DNA of 64,000 nt, from the NCBI GenBank assembly GCA_963719165.1, contig CAVRAV010000001.1, positions 372,001 to 436,000 of the forward strand. The letters are read 5' to 3'. Numbering within the stretch: the stretch's first letter is position 1; each line of letters starts with the position of its first letter. Below, piece after piece: positions 36,861 to 46,777 of this stretch. The position numbers were made by a program, and so were the translations under genes. This DNA comes from JAOUEA01 sp963719165. GTDB lineage: Bacteria; Actinomycetota; UBA4738; HRBIN12. A model generated the notes under the pieces. That model had not been told where the DNA came from and searched no databases. It saw only the letters and a list, made by a program, of their open reading frames with translations.

Positions 36861-38262
36861 CTGATCCCGGCTCCCTCGGCTGCTTCGCACCTTTGTTCCG
36901 CCCCTTCGCGCCGAACACGATCTCGCGGATCATGCTCGGGGACATCGTGACGTAGGTCCAGATGCCGAGCCGCTTGCGGGCGATCACCAGCTGTGCGCCG
37001 TTCTGGACCACCTGCGCCGTCGCCGTGGCGATCGCGATCCCCGTCGCGCCGTAGCGGGGCGTCACGAGGAGACCTCCCCCCACGCTCAGCGTGGCCCCCA
37101 AGATCGTCGTCCACATCATGTCCTTCTGGTGACCGGTCATCATCAGCGCGATCCCCGAGGAGCCCGTCCAGACCGCGATCAACCGCCCGATGGACTTGAT
37201 GACGAGGTAGGAGGCACCCGCCGCGTACAGGGGCCCGAACACCGTCGACATGACCCAGGGCCCGGCGAAGATGAACAGGAGCAGCACGACGAGCGCCGGG
37301 ATGCCGACCAGCGTTGCGCCAACGCGCAGGACGCGCTCGAGTTGGCGAACCTTCCCCTGTGCGTAGAGCTCCGCCGTGAGCGGCGGGATCACGCCGGAGA
37401 AGATGATCGTGGGCGTGGCCACGAGCACCACCAGCTTGGACGACGCCCCGTAGAGCGCGACCACGTCCGCCGAACGGAACGCCCCGAGGATCCACAGGTC
37501 TACGCCGGCGCCGAGCAAGTAGATGCCGAGGTTGGATACGAGGAGCGGGCGGGCGACCTTGAAGAGCTCGCCGCGGCTCACGGTGCCCGGCCCGCGCAGC
37601 GGACGCATCGTGCGCAGCAGCACGAAGCCGGTGGCCGCGAGCACGACCGCGGTCACCAGCGTGATGAGCCCCACGGTCTCCGAGAGCGAGGCGCTGCGGG
37701 CGAACAGGTACACCCCGCCGAGCACCACCACGGTGAAGAAGTCGGCCGCGAACGTCTGCAGCAGGGCCGAATGCGCGAAGCGCGACAGGCCGAGGAACGC
37801 CTGGGCGCACATGTACTGCATCGCGGTCGCGAACAGGAGCGCCGCGCCGAGCGGGATGATCGAGGCCACGAGTGGCTTGTTCAGGACGGTCCCGAAGAAC
37901 CACTGGCCGACGCCGAGTGCCAGCACGAGCGAGACCGCCGAGGCGCCGATGGCGGCCCAGCCGAGGCTGATGCGGATGGAAGCGCGCGCGCGTCCGGGCT
38001 CGCCGAGGGCCAGCGACTCCGCGGTGAACCGCACGACGGCACGGTCGAGCCCCAGCTCGGCCAGGGTGCTGCCGATCACCACCATCGTATTGAGGAGGAG
38101 GAACGCTCCGAACTCGTCGATGGTGAGCAGGCGCGCGACGATGCCGTTCATGGCGAAGCCGAGCACGAGCCCCAAGACCCTCGTGCCCAGCACCCACGCC
38201 GAGCCGGACAGGAGCCGCCGGCGGATCGATCCGAGCGAGAAGGCGGCTTGAGCCTCGCTCAT
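36850..38262 (-). CDS. Polysaccharide flippase (Wzx/MATE-like, MVF family)
   Basis: 470-residue integral membrane protein with about 12-14 helices. The start SIRRRLLSGSAWVLGTRVLG and the following GFAMNGIVARLLTIDEFGAF are characteristic of oligosaccharide flippases of the polysaccharide biosynthesis family. It moves lipid-linked sugars across the cytoplasmic membrane. It is the first gene of a two-gene unit with the overlapping sulfotransferase. Start 38262 is chosen over 38289 because MSEAQAAFSLGSIRRR gives a typical short cytoplasmic N-terminus. Confidence 0.87.
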   Translation of the reverse strand: MSEAQAAFSLGSIRRRLLSGSAWVLGTRVLGLVLGFAMNGIVARLLTIDEFGAFLLLNTMVVIGSTLAELGLDRAVVRFTAESLALGEPGRARASIRISLGWAAIGASAVSLVLALGVGQWFFGTVLNKPLVASIIPLGAALLFATAMQYMCAQAFLGLSRFAHSALLQTFAADFFTVVVLGGVYLFARSASLSETVGLITLVTAVVLAATGFVLLRTMRPLRGPGTVSRGELFKVARPLLVSNLGIYLLGAGVDLWILGAFRSADVVALYGASSKLVVLVATPTIIFSGVIPPLTAELYAQGKVRQLERVLRVGATLVGIPALVVLLLFIFAGPWVMSTVFGPLYAAGASYLVIKSIGRLIAVWTGSSGIALMMTGHQKDMMWTTILGATLSVGGGLLVTPRYGATGIAIATATAQVVQNGAQLVIARKRLGIWTYVTMSPSMIREIVFGAKGRNKGAKQPREPGSDAD

Positions 38263-38366
38263 CGGCGCACGACCGACCGGATGCCCCAACCGGGCCGAGG
38301 CCGTCGGGGGTTTCTATCCGCCGAAGGATTCACTACGCTCCAACGGAGGGCGTATCTGGGGGGCGC

Positions 38367-39233
38367 ATGCCAGACAGTGATGTGACGAGCGCGGAAGGCG
38401 CCGCGTTCATCGACGTGTCCTCCCTCGATGCGGGGCCGACGTTCTCCGGCTCGGCGCGGCACGCGCTGCGACGCGTGGTGACCCGCTACCCGGAGCCGTA
38501 TCTGTTCATCGCGCGACGACGCCACCCCCAGGGAACGATCGCCTCCGACACGCAGCTCGTGATCGATGGGTTCACGCGCTCGGCCGTCACCTTCGCACTC
38601 GTGGCGTTCCAGGTCGCTCAGAACGGGCATGTCCGTGTCGCGCACCACCTTCACTCGCCGGCCCAATTGATCCAGGCGGCACGCCGCGGCATCCCTGGGC
38701 TCGTTCCGATCCGACCGCCACAGGATACGGTCCTGTCGGCCATGGTCTCCGAACCCGCCGTCTCCGTGGGCCAGTGGCTCCGGACCTACACCGGCTTCTA
38801 TCGCAGGGTGCTGGGCAGCGCGGACGGGCTCGTGTTCGCCCGCTTCGAGTCCGTCACCACCGACCTGGGCTCCGTCATCGGGGAGGTCAACCGGCGCTTC
38901 GGGACCTCGTTCGCCGAGTTCAGTCACGACGGAGCCGACGTGGCTCGCGCGTTCGCGCTCATCGACGAGCGGTCGCGGCGCCCACCCTGGCGGCGCACCC
39001 TCGGGGAGTTCCTCGCGGGGCGGATCAGCCTGGACGAGTATCGGGATCAGACGGCCGAGCAGCGGGGGATGGTGAACCTGGGCGAGGTGCCGCAGGAGCG
39101 GGTCCAGCGCCCGTCGGCCGCCCGGCGCGCGCGGCGAACCGCCCTCGTGCAGCGATACCGGGAACCCACGCTCCAGACCTGGAGGGCGCGCGCCGAGGCG
39201 GCGTATCGAGCCGTGGCCGAGCGCGCCGTCTGA
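38367..39233 (+). CDS. Sulfotransferase-like P-loop protein
   Basis: 288-residue soluble protein with weak sulfotransferase features: the strand-loop DGFTRSAVTFALVAFQ in place of the usual G-R-S-G-T loop, FARFESVTTDLGSVIGEVNR resembling the RYEDL region, and RFGTSFAEF. I believe it belongs to the same superfamily as the 35859-36860 enzyme but is diverged. TACGCT at 38334-38339 is a candidate -10 and GGGGGG lies close to the ATG. Divergent from the flippase gene, which suggests a shared glycan-modification role. Confidence 0.5.
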   Translation: MPDSDVTSAEGAAFIDVSSLDAGPTFSGSARHALRRVVTRYPEPYLFIARRRHPQGTIASDTQLVIDGFTRSAVTFALVAFQVAQNGHVRVAHHLHSPAQLIQAARRGIPGLVPIRPPQDTVLSAMVSEPAVSVGQWLRTYTGFYRRVLGSADGLVFARFESVTTDLGSVIGEVNRRFGTSFAEFSHDGADVARAFALIDERSRRPPWRRTLGEFLAGRISLDEYRDQTAEQRGMVNLGEVPQERVQRPSAARRARRTALVQRYREPTLQTWRARAEAAYRAVAERAV

Positions 39234-39243
39234 CGACGCACGC

Positions 39244-39258
39244 GCGGGCCGAGCCCGC
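39244..39258. terminator. Short hairpin between convergent genes
   Basis: Six-base arms gcgggc/gcccgc with loop cga in the 47-base gap between convergent genes. Could serve both strands; weak. Confidence 0.3.
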
Positions 39259-39280
39259 CGAGCGCGCTGCACGCACGGCT

Positions 39281-40513
39281 TCATGCCGCCGCGCAGGACC
39301 CCGAGGTGTCCTGCCCGAAGCCCTGCCAGCCCCCGAAGCCCACCTCGGCCGATGCCGCGCCGTCCCACCACGTCCACGCGGCGGCGTCGCAGCTCGCCGC
39401 CGTATAGCGATTGTCCCTCCAGGACAGATCGCTAGAGGTTCCCCCCTGAGCGTCCACCCCGACCCGCACGCCATCGTCCAACCTCGCGGCGTTCGCGATC
39501 GCCGTGTTGCCCGTGGAGGGGAAAGCCCCGTCCTGGAGGCAGGCGTCCCCTCCGGGGCCGCTGCTCCTGCCGTTCGACAGCATCCGGATCGCCCACGTTC
39601 CCGCGCCGGAGACGTCGTTGCCTCTGAGCTCGACGTCGTGGGAGTTGTACACGTCCAGCCCCGCGTTGCCGGCGCTCGTCACGGTGCTCGAGGAGACGGT
39701 GCCCCGGCAGCTGATCTCGATGCGGATCGCGTCGTGCGCGACGCCGTCCACCGAGCTGTCGCTCACCGCGAAGTCCGTGGTGTTGTTGTCGATCCAGATC
39801 CCGGCGCCCCCGACGCCGCCTTGGACGTCGACCCGACCGATCTTGGCGCCGTTCACGCTGTTGAGCTTGAGTCCGCCCGACAGGCCGATCTCGAAGCTCG
39901 CGTCGGCGGGGCTGTCGATGATCGTGGCGCCGTCGATCACGAGGTTCGGGGCGCCTTTGGCCACGATCCCGAACCGGCCGTCGGACACCGCGAACACGTC
40001 GCGCAGGGTGACGTTCGCCCCCTGCACCTTCATGCCCGAGTCGGCGGCCGTCTGGACGGACACCCGTTCCAAGATCCAGCCGTCGGCGGTGCGGACGTCG
40101 GCGCTCGCGGCGCCCTGCATGACGAGGTTCGCGAGGGTGACGTCGGTCCCGGCGCCCCGGCCGTCGAAGCACAGCGATCCTCCGCAGGTGAGGGTCGGCG
40201 CGTGAGCCCCGATGCCGTGGATGGTCTGGCCACGCGCCGGTCCCACCGGTTCGGGCAGGGTGTAGGTCCCTTCCGGCACGCAGATGACGGCGCCGGCACC
40301 CGCGGAGGCCACCGATGCACCCAGGTCTCCCCCGGGCGGAACCGTGACGGTGCAATCGGCCGACGGGCCGCCCGGGAGCGCCACCGAGGTGCTCGCGCTC
40401 AGCGTCGCGTGACCGCCGCACGATGACGCGACCAGCAGGACCGCGATGGCTTCGGCTGTCGCGAGCCTCCCGCCGAGCGCCCGGCTCGCAGGACGGTCCT
40501 CGGGCCGGTTCAC
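39281..40513 (-). CDS. Right-handed beta-helix repeat lipoprotein
   Basis: 410-residue exported protein. The N-terminus carries a hydrophobic segment ending in a possible lipobox (AIAVLLVASSC). The body is a parallel beta-helix of the pectate-lyase/NosD type with coils such as GSLCFDGRGAGTDVTLANLV, GMKVQGANVTLRDVF and GNAGLDVYNSHDVELRGNDV. Such folds bind or cleave polysaccharide. Four cysteines (TLTCGGSLC, EISCRG, DACLQD) may form disulfides. GTG 40513 overlaps the TGA of the flavoprotein gene (GTGA), so the two are coupled. Confidence 0.72.
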   Translation of the reverse strand: MNRPEDRPASRALGGRLATAEAIAVLLVASSCGGHATLSASTSVALPGGPSADCTVTVPPGGDLGASVASAGAGAVICVPEGTYTLPEPVGPARGQTIHGIGAHAPTLTCGGSLCFDGRGAGTDVTLANLVMQGAASADVRTADGWILERVSVQTAADSGMKVQGANVTLRDVFAVSDGRFGIVAKGAPNLVIDGATIIDSPADASFEIGLSGGLKLNSVNGAKIGRVDVQGGVGGAGIWIDNNTTDFAVSDSSVDGVAHDAIRIEISCRGTVSSSTVTSAGNAGLDVYNSHDVELRGNDVSGAGTWAIRMLSNGRSSGPGGDACLQDGAFPSTGNTAIANAARLDDGVRVGVDAQGGTSSDLSWRDNRYTAASCDAAAWTWWDGAASAEVGFGGWQGFGQDTSGSCAAA

Positions 40514-41731
40514 CGGGAGGCGAGCCTGGTCGCCGTCACCTGCACGAGCCGCGCGGTCCAGGCCGACGGTCGCGGCGTGGCTCCGTCGGCGAGGCCGTTG
40601 AGGTAGAGCGACCACGTTCCGGCCACGACGCGACGGACGCCGGGCGCGGTGAGCACGCGGGCGCTCGTCGACGTGAATCGCGGGCGGCGCAGCATCTGTG
40701 TGTGCATCGCCGCAGCGCCCGGCATGAACGTCGCGTAGCGTTGGTCGAGCGCCGCGGTGTATGCCTCGGCGGGGCATCCGGGATGTGCGATCAGCGACTC
40801 CGCCGCGAGGCGGCCGCTCACCATCGCCGCCGCGATCCCCTCGCCTTGCAGCGGATTCACGAGCCCCGCCGCGTCGCCGACCAGCAGCACGTTGCGCGCC
40901 CCGGGACACGAGCCCACTCCGCCCATGCGAAGCCAGCCGCCCGTCACCCGTCCGGGGCGCGCCTCCGCCGGCAGATCTCCGCTCGCTTCCAGACGGGCGC
41001 ACAGGGCCGTCAGCTCCCCTCGCAGGCGAGCCGCCGGGCGGTGGGCCCGTCGCAGCGCGAGGCCGATGCCGACGTTGGCCTCGCCGTCGGCGCCCGGGAA
41101 GAGCCAGCCGTATCCCGGGAAGATGCGGCCGGGCCGCGCGTTGAGGAGCGCGAGCAGGGGCAGCGGAACCGAGGCCGGCAGGTAACCGCGGATCGCGAAC
41201 CCCCACATGGCCGCGTCCACGTCGATCAAGCCGGCGAGGTGCGCGATCGGGCTCAGCGCGCCGTCCGCCCCGATCACGATGCGGCCACGCACCCTGGAGC
41301 CGTCGCTCGCGGTGAGGGAGTCCAGCGACCCGTCGGCCGCCTTGGATGCCCCCACGACGCGCGCGAGGATCGGCGTGGCACCCGCAGCGATCGCCTCGTT
41401 CCGCAGCACGTCGTCGAAGACCCGCCGCGGCGCCGATCACGCCGTGATCGGCGTAGGCGCGCCCGGGGTATGCCGGCAGGAGCGCCCGTCCGCCGGATGG
41501 ACCCACCACGAGGATGTCGCTGCCCCGTCCGAACTCGGGGAAGGGGACGCCGAGCTCCTCGAGGGCTCGGACGCCTCGAGGCCCGATCAGGTCACCGCAC
41601 GCTTTGTCCCTGGGGAACCGTGAGCGGTCCATGAGCGCCACGCGTGCGCCGGCCCTGGCGAGCACGAGCGCTGCGATGCTGCCGGCGGGTCCCGCACCCA
41701 CGACGACCGCGTCGAATCCGTCCCGCCTCAT
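40510..41731 (-). CDS. Geranylgeranyl-reductase-family flavoprotein (one frameshift)
   Basis: About 406-residue FAD enzyme that reduces isoprenoid double bonds, for example in menaquinone or lipid tails. The FAD-binding start is DAVVVGAGPAGSIAALVLAR, followed by DRSRFPRDKACGDLI, the family hallmark. Further on come IVIGADGALSPIAHLAGL, PGYGWLFPGADGEANVGIGL and LLVGDAAGLVNPLQGEGIAA. The frame breaks at about 41425 between YADHGVIG and RRVFDDVLRNEA; one extra base in a GC-rich run explains it. Start ATG 41731. Product and substrate unproven. Confidence 0.82.
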
Positions 41732-41962
41732 GCGGCCGCGTGCCGGCCCCACACCTCTGCCCATGGGTCTCTTCTACGGCATCCACCCCAGGCCGTCGAC
41801 CCACCGCGCTCCTTCGTGCGGATGCTCTGGGGGTTTACCGCCTGGCATCTGAGGGAACCACACCACGACAAGCGCGGGATCGCGGCTCGTGAACGGACCC
41901 CGTCGGCGGCTGTGCTGGGGGCGTTCCATCAGGGGATCCGCCCCCGGCTGAATAGGTCTACG

Positions 41963-43195
41963 ATGCTTGATGGAGGGGTGAGGGCACTGGCGCAGGTCGT
42001 GCTCGACCAGGTCGGCAAGGTGTATCCGGACGGCACGGAAGCCGTGTCCGGCTTGGGCCTACAGATCGAAGACGGGGAATTCATGGTCTTCGTCGGCCCA
42101 TCGGGCTGCGGCAAGACCACTGCCCTGCGCATGGTCGCGGGCCTTGAGGACATCTCGAGCGGCACGATCTCGATCGGTGATCGCGTGGTGAACGACGTGC
42201 CGTCGAAGGATCGCGACGTCGCGATGGTCTTCCAGAACTACGCGCTCTACCCGCATCTGAGCGTCTACGAAAACATGGGGTTCGGGCTGCGCCTGCGCAA
42301 GACGGCGAAGCCCGAGATCGACCGGCGGGTCCGCGAAGCAGCGAAGATCTTGGGCCTCGAAGAGCTCCTCGATCGCAAGCCGAAGAACCTCTCCGGTGGC
42401 CAACGCCAACGGGTCGCGATGGGGCGTGCCATCGTTCGCGAGCCTCGCGCATTCCTGATGGACGAGCCGTTGTCCAACCTGGACGCCAAGCTCCGGGTTC
42501 AGATGCGAGCGGAGATCGCGCGGCTCCAGGACGACCTCGGCGTCACAACGATCTACGTCACGCACGATCAGACCGAGGCCATGACGATGGGCGACCGCGT
42601 TGCCGTCATCAAACGGGGCCGGCTCCAGCAGGTCGACGTCCCGCAGAGCCTCTACGACGAGCCGGCGAACCTGTTCGTCGCCGGCTTCATCGGGTCGCCG
42701 GCGATGAACATGGCGGAGGCGACCCTCGAGCGGCACGGAGAAGACTGGATCGTGACCTTCGGCAGCGTCCGTCTGGGCCTGGACCGGGAGGCGGTCGCCG
42801 CGCGGCCCGGCCTCGAGGCGTTCGAGGGTCGCCCCGTCATCGTCGGCATCCGTCCCGAGGACATGGAGGACGCGGCGACCCAGGACGAGACGCGCGAGGA
42901 CCGTCGGTTCCGGGCCGAGGTCGATCTGCGCGAGGCGCTCGGCGCCGAGGTGATCGTGCACTTCACGGTCGACGCGCCCCCCGTGATGACCGAGGACACG
43001 CGGGAGCTTGCGCGCGACGCGGGCGCTGCCGAGCTCGAGGCCGAGCGCAACGAAGGCCGCTCGGCCTTCGTCGCCCGGCTGGGCCCGCGCACCGAGGCTC
43101 GCGAACACGCTGAGATCGATCTGGTCGTCGACACCAGCCGGATGCACTTCTTCGACCCCCGAACGGGGAACGCCATCAACGATGGGTCCGGGTGA
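41963..43195 (+). CDS. Carbohydrate ABC transporter ATPase (UgpC/MsmK type)
   Basis: 410-residue ATP-binding subunit. Walker A GPSGCGKTT, Q-loop FQNYALYPHLSVYENM, signature LSGGQRQRV, Walker B FLMDEPLSNLD and H-loop THDQTEAM are all intact. The C-terminal ~170 residues form the OB-type regulatory domain (GIRPEDMEDA) of the multiple-sugar importer family. The start is uncertain: ATG 41963 is used; GTG 41978 or a position nearer AQVVLDQVGKVYPDG is possible. It heads a four-gene importer, with the binding protein starting 25 bases after its stop. Confidence 0.92.
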   Translation: MLDGGVRALAQVVLDQVGKVYPDGTEAVSGLGLQIEDGEFMVFVGPSGCGKTTALRMVAGLEDISSGTISIGDRVVNDVPSKDRDVAMVFQNYALYPHLSVYENMGFGLRLRKTAKPEIDRRVREAAKILGLEELLDRKPKNLSGGQRQRVAMGRAIVREPRAFLMDEPLSNLDAKLRVQMRAEIARLQDDLGVTTIYVTHDQTEAMTMGDRVAVIKRGRLQQVDVPQSLYDEPANLFVAGFIGSPAMNMAEATLERHGEDWIVTFGSVRLGLDREAVAARPGLEAFEGRPVIVGIRPEDMEDAATQDETREDRRFRAEVDLREALGAEVIVHFTVDAPPVMTEDTRELARDAGAAELEAERNEGRSAFVARLGPRTEAREHAEIDLVVDTSRMHFFDPRTGNAINDGSG

Positions 43196-43219
43196 CCGGT
43201 CCAAAGGAGGACGATCGAC

Positions 43220-44553
43220 ATGCAGAGGCACCGACTCGCTCGACGAACGCTCATACCGGCCGCAGCGCTCGCGCTGTTCGCCGCCGCGTGCAGCGGGGGG
43301 AAAGTCTGGATCAGACCACGAACTCCGGCGCCGGCTCGCCGGCCGTGGATCTCACCGGACAGACGGTCGAGGTGGCGGCGACATGGACCGGCGCGGAGCA
43401 GCAGCGTTTCCAGATGGTGTTGGACAAGTTCGCTCAGGACACGGGGGCGACCGTGAGGTTCCGCTCCGCCGGCGACGACATCGCCGCCTATGTTGGACCT
43501 CGTATCGAGGGTGGCGACCCGCCGGACGTGGCGATCCTGCCACAGCCGGGGGTCCTGAAGACCTTCGCCGCGCAAGGTGACCTGGTCCCGATCGAAGACG
43601 TAGCCGGTCCCGAGGTCGACGCGAACTTCGGTAAGACGGCGCGCGACATCGGCTCGGCGGACGGCACGCTGTACGGCGTGTGGTTCAAGACCGCACAGAA
43701 GTCGACGGTCTGGTACAACAAGGGCGTTTTCGACGGCGCTGGCGTGCAACCGCCGACCACGTGGGACGAGTTGCAACAGACCGCCCAGACCATCTCCGAC
43801 TACGGCGTGGCGCCCTACTCGATCGGCGCCGACGTGGGCTGGCCCCTGTCGGACCTCTTCGAGAACATCTACCTGCGCACCGCGGGCCCCGACATGTACG
43901 ACAAGCTCGCGGCGCACGAGATCCCGTGGACGGATCAGTCCGTGAAAGACGCGTTGACGATCATGGGCCAGATGCTGGGGAACAGCGACTTTCTGGCCGG
44001 TGGCACCACGGGTGCAGAGCAGACGGACTTCACGGGTTCGGTGACCCAGGCCTTCACCGATCCCCCCAAGGGAGCCATGGTCTTCGAGGGCGACTTCGTG
44101 GCCGGCACGATCACCGGCGAGACCAAGTCGAAGATCGGCACGGACGCCGACTTCTTCGATTTCCCGTCGATCGACGGTTCCCCGCCCGCCGTGCTGGGCG
44201 GCGGCGACATCGCGACCTTGTTGAAGGACAGCGAGGGCGGCAAGGCCATGATGAAGTACCTCGCGACGCCGGAGGCGGCCGAGGTGTGGATCACCCAGGG
44301 CGGCTTCATCTCGCCGAACATCAAGGTCGACGTAGCTTCCTACCCCGACGCCATCACGCGACGCGCGGCTCAGGCGTTGATCGACGCCGGGGACAGCGTG
44401 CGCTACGACATGTCGGACCTGCAGCCCACGGCGTTCGGCGCCACCACCGGCCAGGGGATCTGGGGCATCCTGATCGACTTCCTACAGAACCCCAACGACG
44501 TGGACGGCACGGCTCAGGCCCTGGAGAAGTCCGCGGCCAAGGCGTACAAGTAA
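43220..44553 (+). CDS. Sugar-binding lipoprotein of ABC transporter (one frameshift)
   Basis: About 445-residue extracytoplasmic solute-binding protein, family 1. The signal peptide MQRHRLARRTLIPAAALALF leads to lipobox FAAAC (Cys near 43290), so it is membrane-tethered. The mature protein (VAATWTGAEQQRFQMVLDKF; FKTAQKSTVWYNKGVFDGAG; TTWDELQQTA) resembles AglE/ThuE-type alpha-glucoside binders. The frame breaks in the G6 run at 43296-43301: adding one G links CSGG to ESLDQTTN, a typical homopolymer error. GGAGGACGATCGAC precedes the ATG. Substrate is inferred, not shown. Confidence 0.88.
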
Positions 44554-44564
44554 GCGGAGGAGGC

Positions 44565-45865
44565 GTGGGCCAGGCTGCGGCGGCATCACGGCGCGGGTCG
44601 CTGGGAGCGAGGATGCTGTTCCTGGCGCCCGCGCTGGTGCTGCTGGGCGCGATCGTCGTCTACCCCATCTTCTTCTCCGTCGGCCGCAGCCTGTTCAGCG
44701 CCAACGGCGACACGTTCGTCGGCCTGGACAACTACAAGGAGATGTTCACCTCCGACTCGACCCTCACCGCGATCAAGAACAACCTGATCTGGGTGGTGTT
44801 CGCTCCCAGCATCGTCACCGCGCTGGGGCTGATCTTCGCGGTGCTCACCGAACGCGTTCCATGGCAGACGGCCTTCAAGGTGGCGATCTTCATGCCCATG
44901 GCCATCTCGTTCCTGTCCGCCGGCGTCACGTGGCGCCTGATCTACGAGCAAGATCCGAAACTGGGCCTCGCCAACGCGACCGTTGGCGCCGTCCTCGACG
45001 TGTTCCGGCCCCCCGGAGAGCTGGCGGGAGCGCGGCCGTCGGATGAGCAGCAGCTCGGTCCGGCGCCGGGCGGCGGGTTGCAGACGACGGGCTCCGTGAG
45101 CGTCGGCGAGACGACGACCCTCGGGCTCGTGGCGATCCCGCCCGAGAACATCCCCGCCGACTCCGAGCCGGCGGCCGAGCCGACGAGCGATCCGGGAGGC
45201 ATCGCGGGGTCGGTCTGGCTGGACTTCTCGACGGGCGGAGGCGGTCAGAAAGGTGTGATCGATCCGACGAGAGCGTGGGCTGCCCGGCGTCGACGTCGAG
45301 GCGGTCTCGGGCGGTGAGGTGGTCGCCTCGGCCACCACCGCCGCGGACGGCACGTTCCTGCTCGAGGGCGTGCCGCAGGGCGGCGTGGAGGTTCGTCTGC
45401 CCGCCCAGAACTTCCGCGAGCCGTTCGCGGGCATCAGCTGGCTGGGTCCCACGCTCGTCACCCCCGCGATCATCGTGTCGTACATCTGGATCTGGGCGGG
45501 CTTCGCGATGGTGGTCATCGCGGCGGGGCTGGCGTCCATCCCGCGCGAGACCCTGGAGGCCTCGCGCGTGGACGGGGCGAGCGAATGGCAGGTGTTCCGT
45601 CGCGTGACCGTTCCGCTGCTGGCACCGGTCCTCGCCGTGGTACTGGTGACCCTCGTCATCAACGTGCTCAAGATCTTCGACCTCGTGCTCGTCATCGCGC
45701 CCGGATCTTCGCAGCGCGACGCGAACGTCATCGCGTTGCAACTGTGGAAGACCGCCTTCGGGATCCGGGACTTCGGCCTCGGGCAGCGCCCTGGCGGTGT
45801 TCCTGCTCGTGCTGGTCCTGCCGGCCATGGCCTTCAACCTCCGGCGGTTCAGGAGGGAAGACTGA
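44565..45865 (+). CDS. ABC permease 1 (AglF-like) with large Ig-like insert (two frameshifts)
   Basis: About 433-residue MalF-type permease. Helix 1 is MLFLAPALVLLGAIVVYPIF, followed by FVGLDNYKEMF. After the third helix (FLSAGVTWRLIYEQDPKLGL) about 150 residues are inserted before ITWLG-type ISWLGPTLVTPAIIVSYIWI. The insert includes a stretch around PGGIAGSVWLDFSTGGG and then GVDVEAVSGGEVVASATTAA-DGTFLLEGVPQGGVEVRL, an Ig-like carboxypeptidase-regulatory-type fold. The EAA loop ETLEASRVDGASEWQVFRRV follows. Shifts at about 45290 and 45785 are single-base. GTG 44565 follows GGAGGAGG; the stop overlaps the next ATG (TGATG). Confidence 0.83.
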
Positions 45866-46755
45866 TGGACGTCACGGCCCGTCCCGAGCGCGAACGCCAT
45901 GCAACGGCTTCGAGGTCGCACCGCCTGGTCAACGCCCTCACCCGCGCGCCCGCCGCGCTCCTGCTCGCGGTGATCGCCCTGGTGTGGCTGGTGCCCACGA
46001 TCGGACTGCTGGTCTCCTCGTTCCGGTCGGCGGCCGCGAACTCGGAGAGCGGCTGGTGGACGGCCCTGACCATGCCGAGTCAGCTGACGCTGCAGCCGTA
46101 CCGCAACCTCCTGAACGACCCCACCATGGTGAAGGCGTTCGTGAACACGATCCTGATCACGGTGCCGGCCGCGTCGCTCGTGGTCATCGTGGGGTCGCTC
46201 GCCGCCTACGCGTTCGCCTGGATGCGATTCCGGGGCCGCGACGTCCTGTTCCTGATCGTGGTCGGCCTGCTCGTCGTGCCCCTGCAGGTGGCCCTCATCC
46301 CGGTCGCACGCCTCTACGACCTGCTCGGCCTGTTCGGCACGATCCCCGGCGTGGTGCTGTTCCACGTGGCGTTCGGGCTCCCCTTCGCGATCTTCTTGTT
46401 GCGGAACTTCTTCGTGGGGATCCCGAGGGAGATGCTGGAGGCCGCGCGCATGGACGGTGCGAGCGAGTGGACGGTGTTCCGCCGCGTGGTGCTGCCGTTG
46501 GGACTGCCGGCGATCGCCTCACTGCTGATCTTCCAGTTCCTGTGGGTGTGGAACGACCTGCTCGTGGCCCTGGTGTTCGCGGGCGGCGAGACCCAGCCGC
46601 TGACGGTGGCGATCCGCGAGCAGCTCCGTTCCTTCGGCGCGAACATCGACGTGATCGCGCCCGCCGCGTTCCTGCAGATGCTGGTGCCGCTCGCGGTGTT
46701 CTTCGCGTTCCAACGCTACTTCGTCCAGGGACTGCTGGCCGGGTCCGAACGCTAG
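45865..46755 (+). CDS. ABC permease 2 (MalG/AglG-like)
   Basis: 296-residue inner-membrane permease with six helices (LLLAVIALVWLVPTIGLLVS first). The EAA coupling motif EMLEAARMDGASEWTVFRRV is complete. The end SLLIFQFLWVWNDLLVALVF and PLAVFFAFQRYFVQGLLAGS are typical of MalG-type subunits. The ATG overlaps the stop of permease 1. It completes the importer; ATPase, lipoprotein and both permeases are on one strand with short gaps or overlaps. Confidence 0.93.
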   Translation: MDVTARPERERHATASRSHRLVNALTRAPAALLLAVIALVWLVPTIGLLVSSFRSAAANSESGWWTALTMPSQLTLQPYRNLLNDPTMVKAFVNTILITVPAASLVVIVGSLAAYAFAWMRFRGRDVLFLIVVGLLVVPLQVALIPVARLYDLLGLFGTIPGVVLFHVAFGLPFAIFLLRNFFVGIPREMLEAARMDGASEWTVFRRVVLPLGLPAIASLLIFQFLWVWNDLLVALVFAGGETQPLTVAIREQLRSFGANIDVIAPAAFLQMLVPLAVFFAFQRYFVQGLLAGSER

Positions 46756-46777
46756 CGCCCAGCCCCGCGACCTGCGG

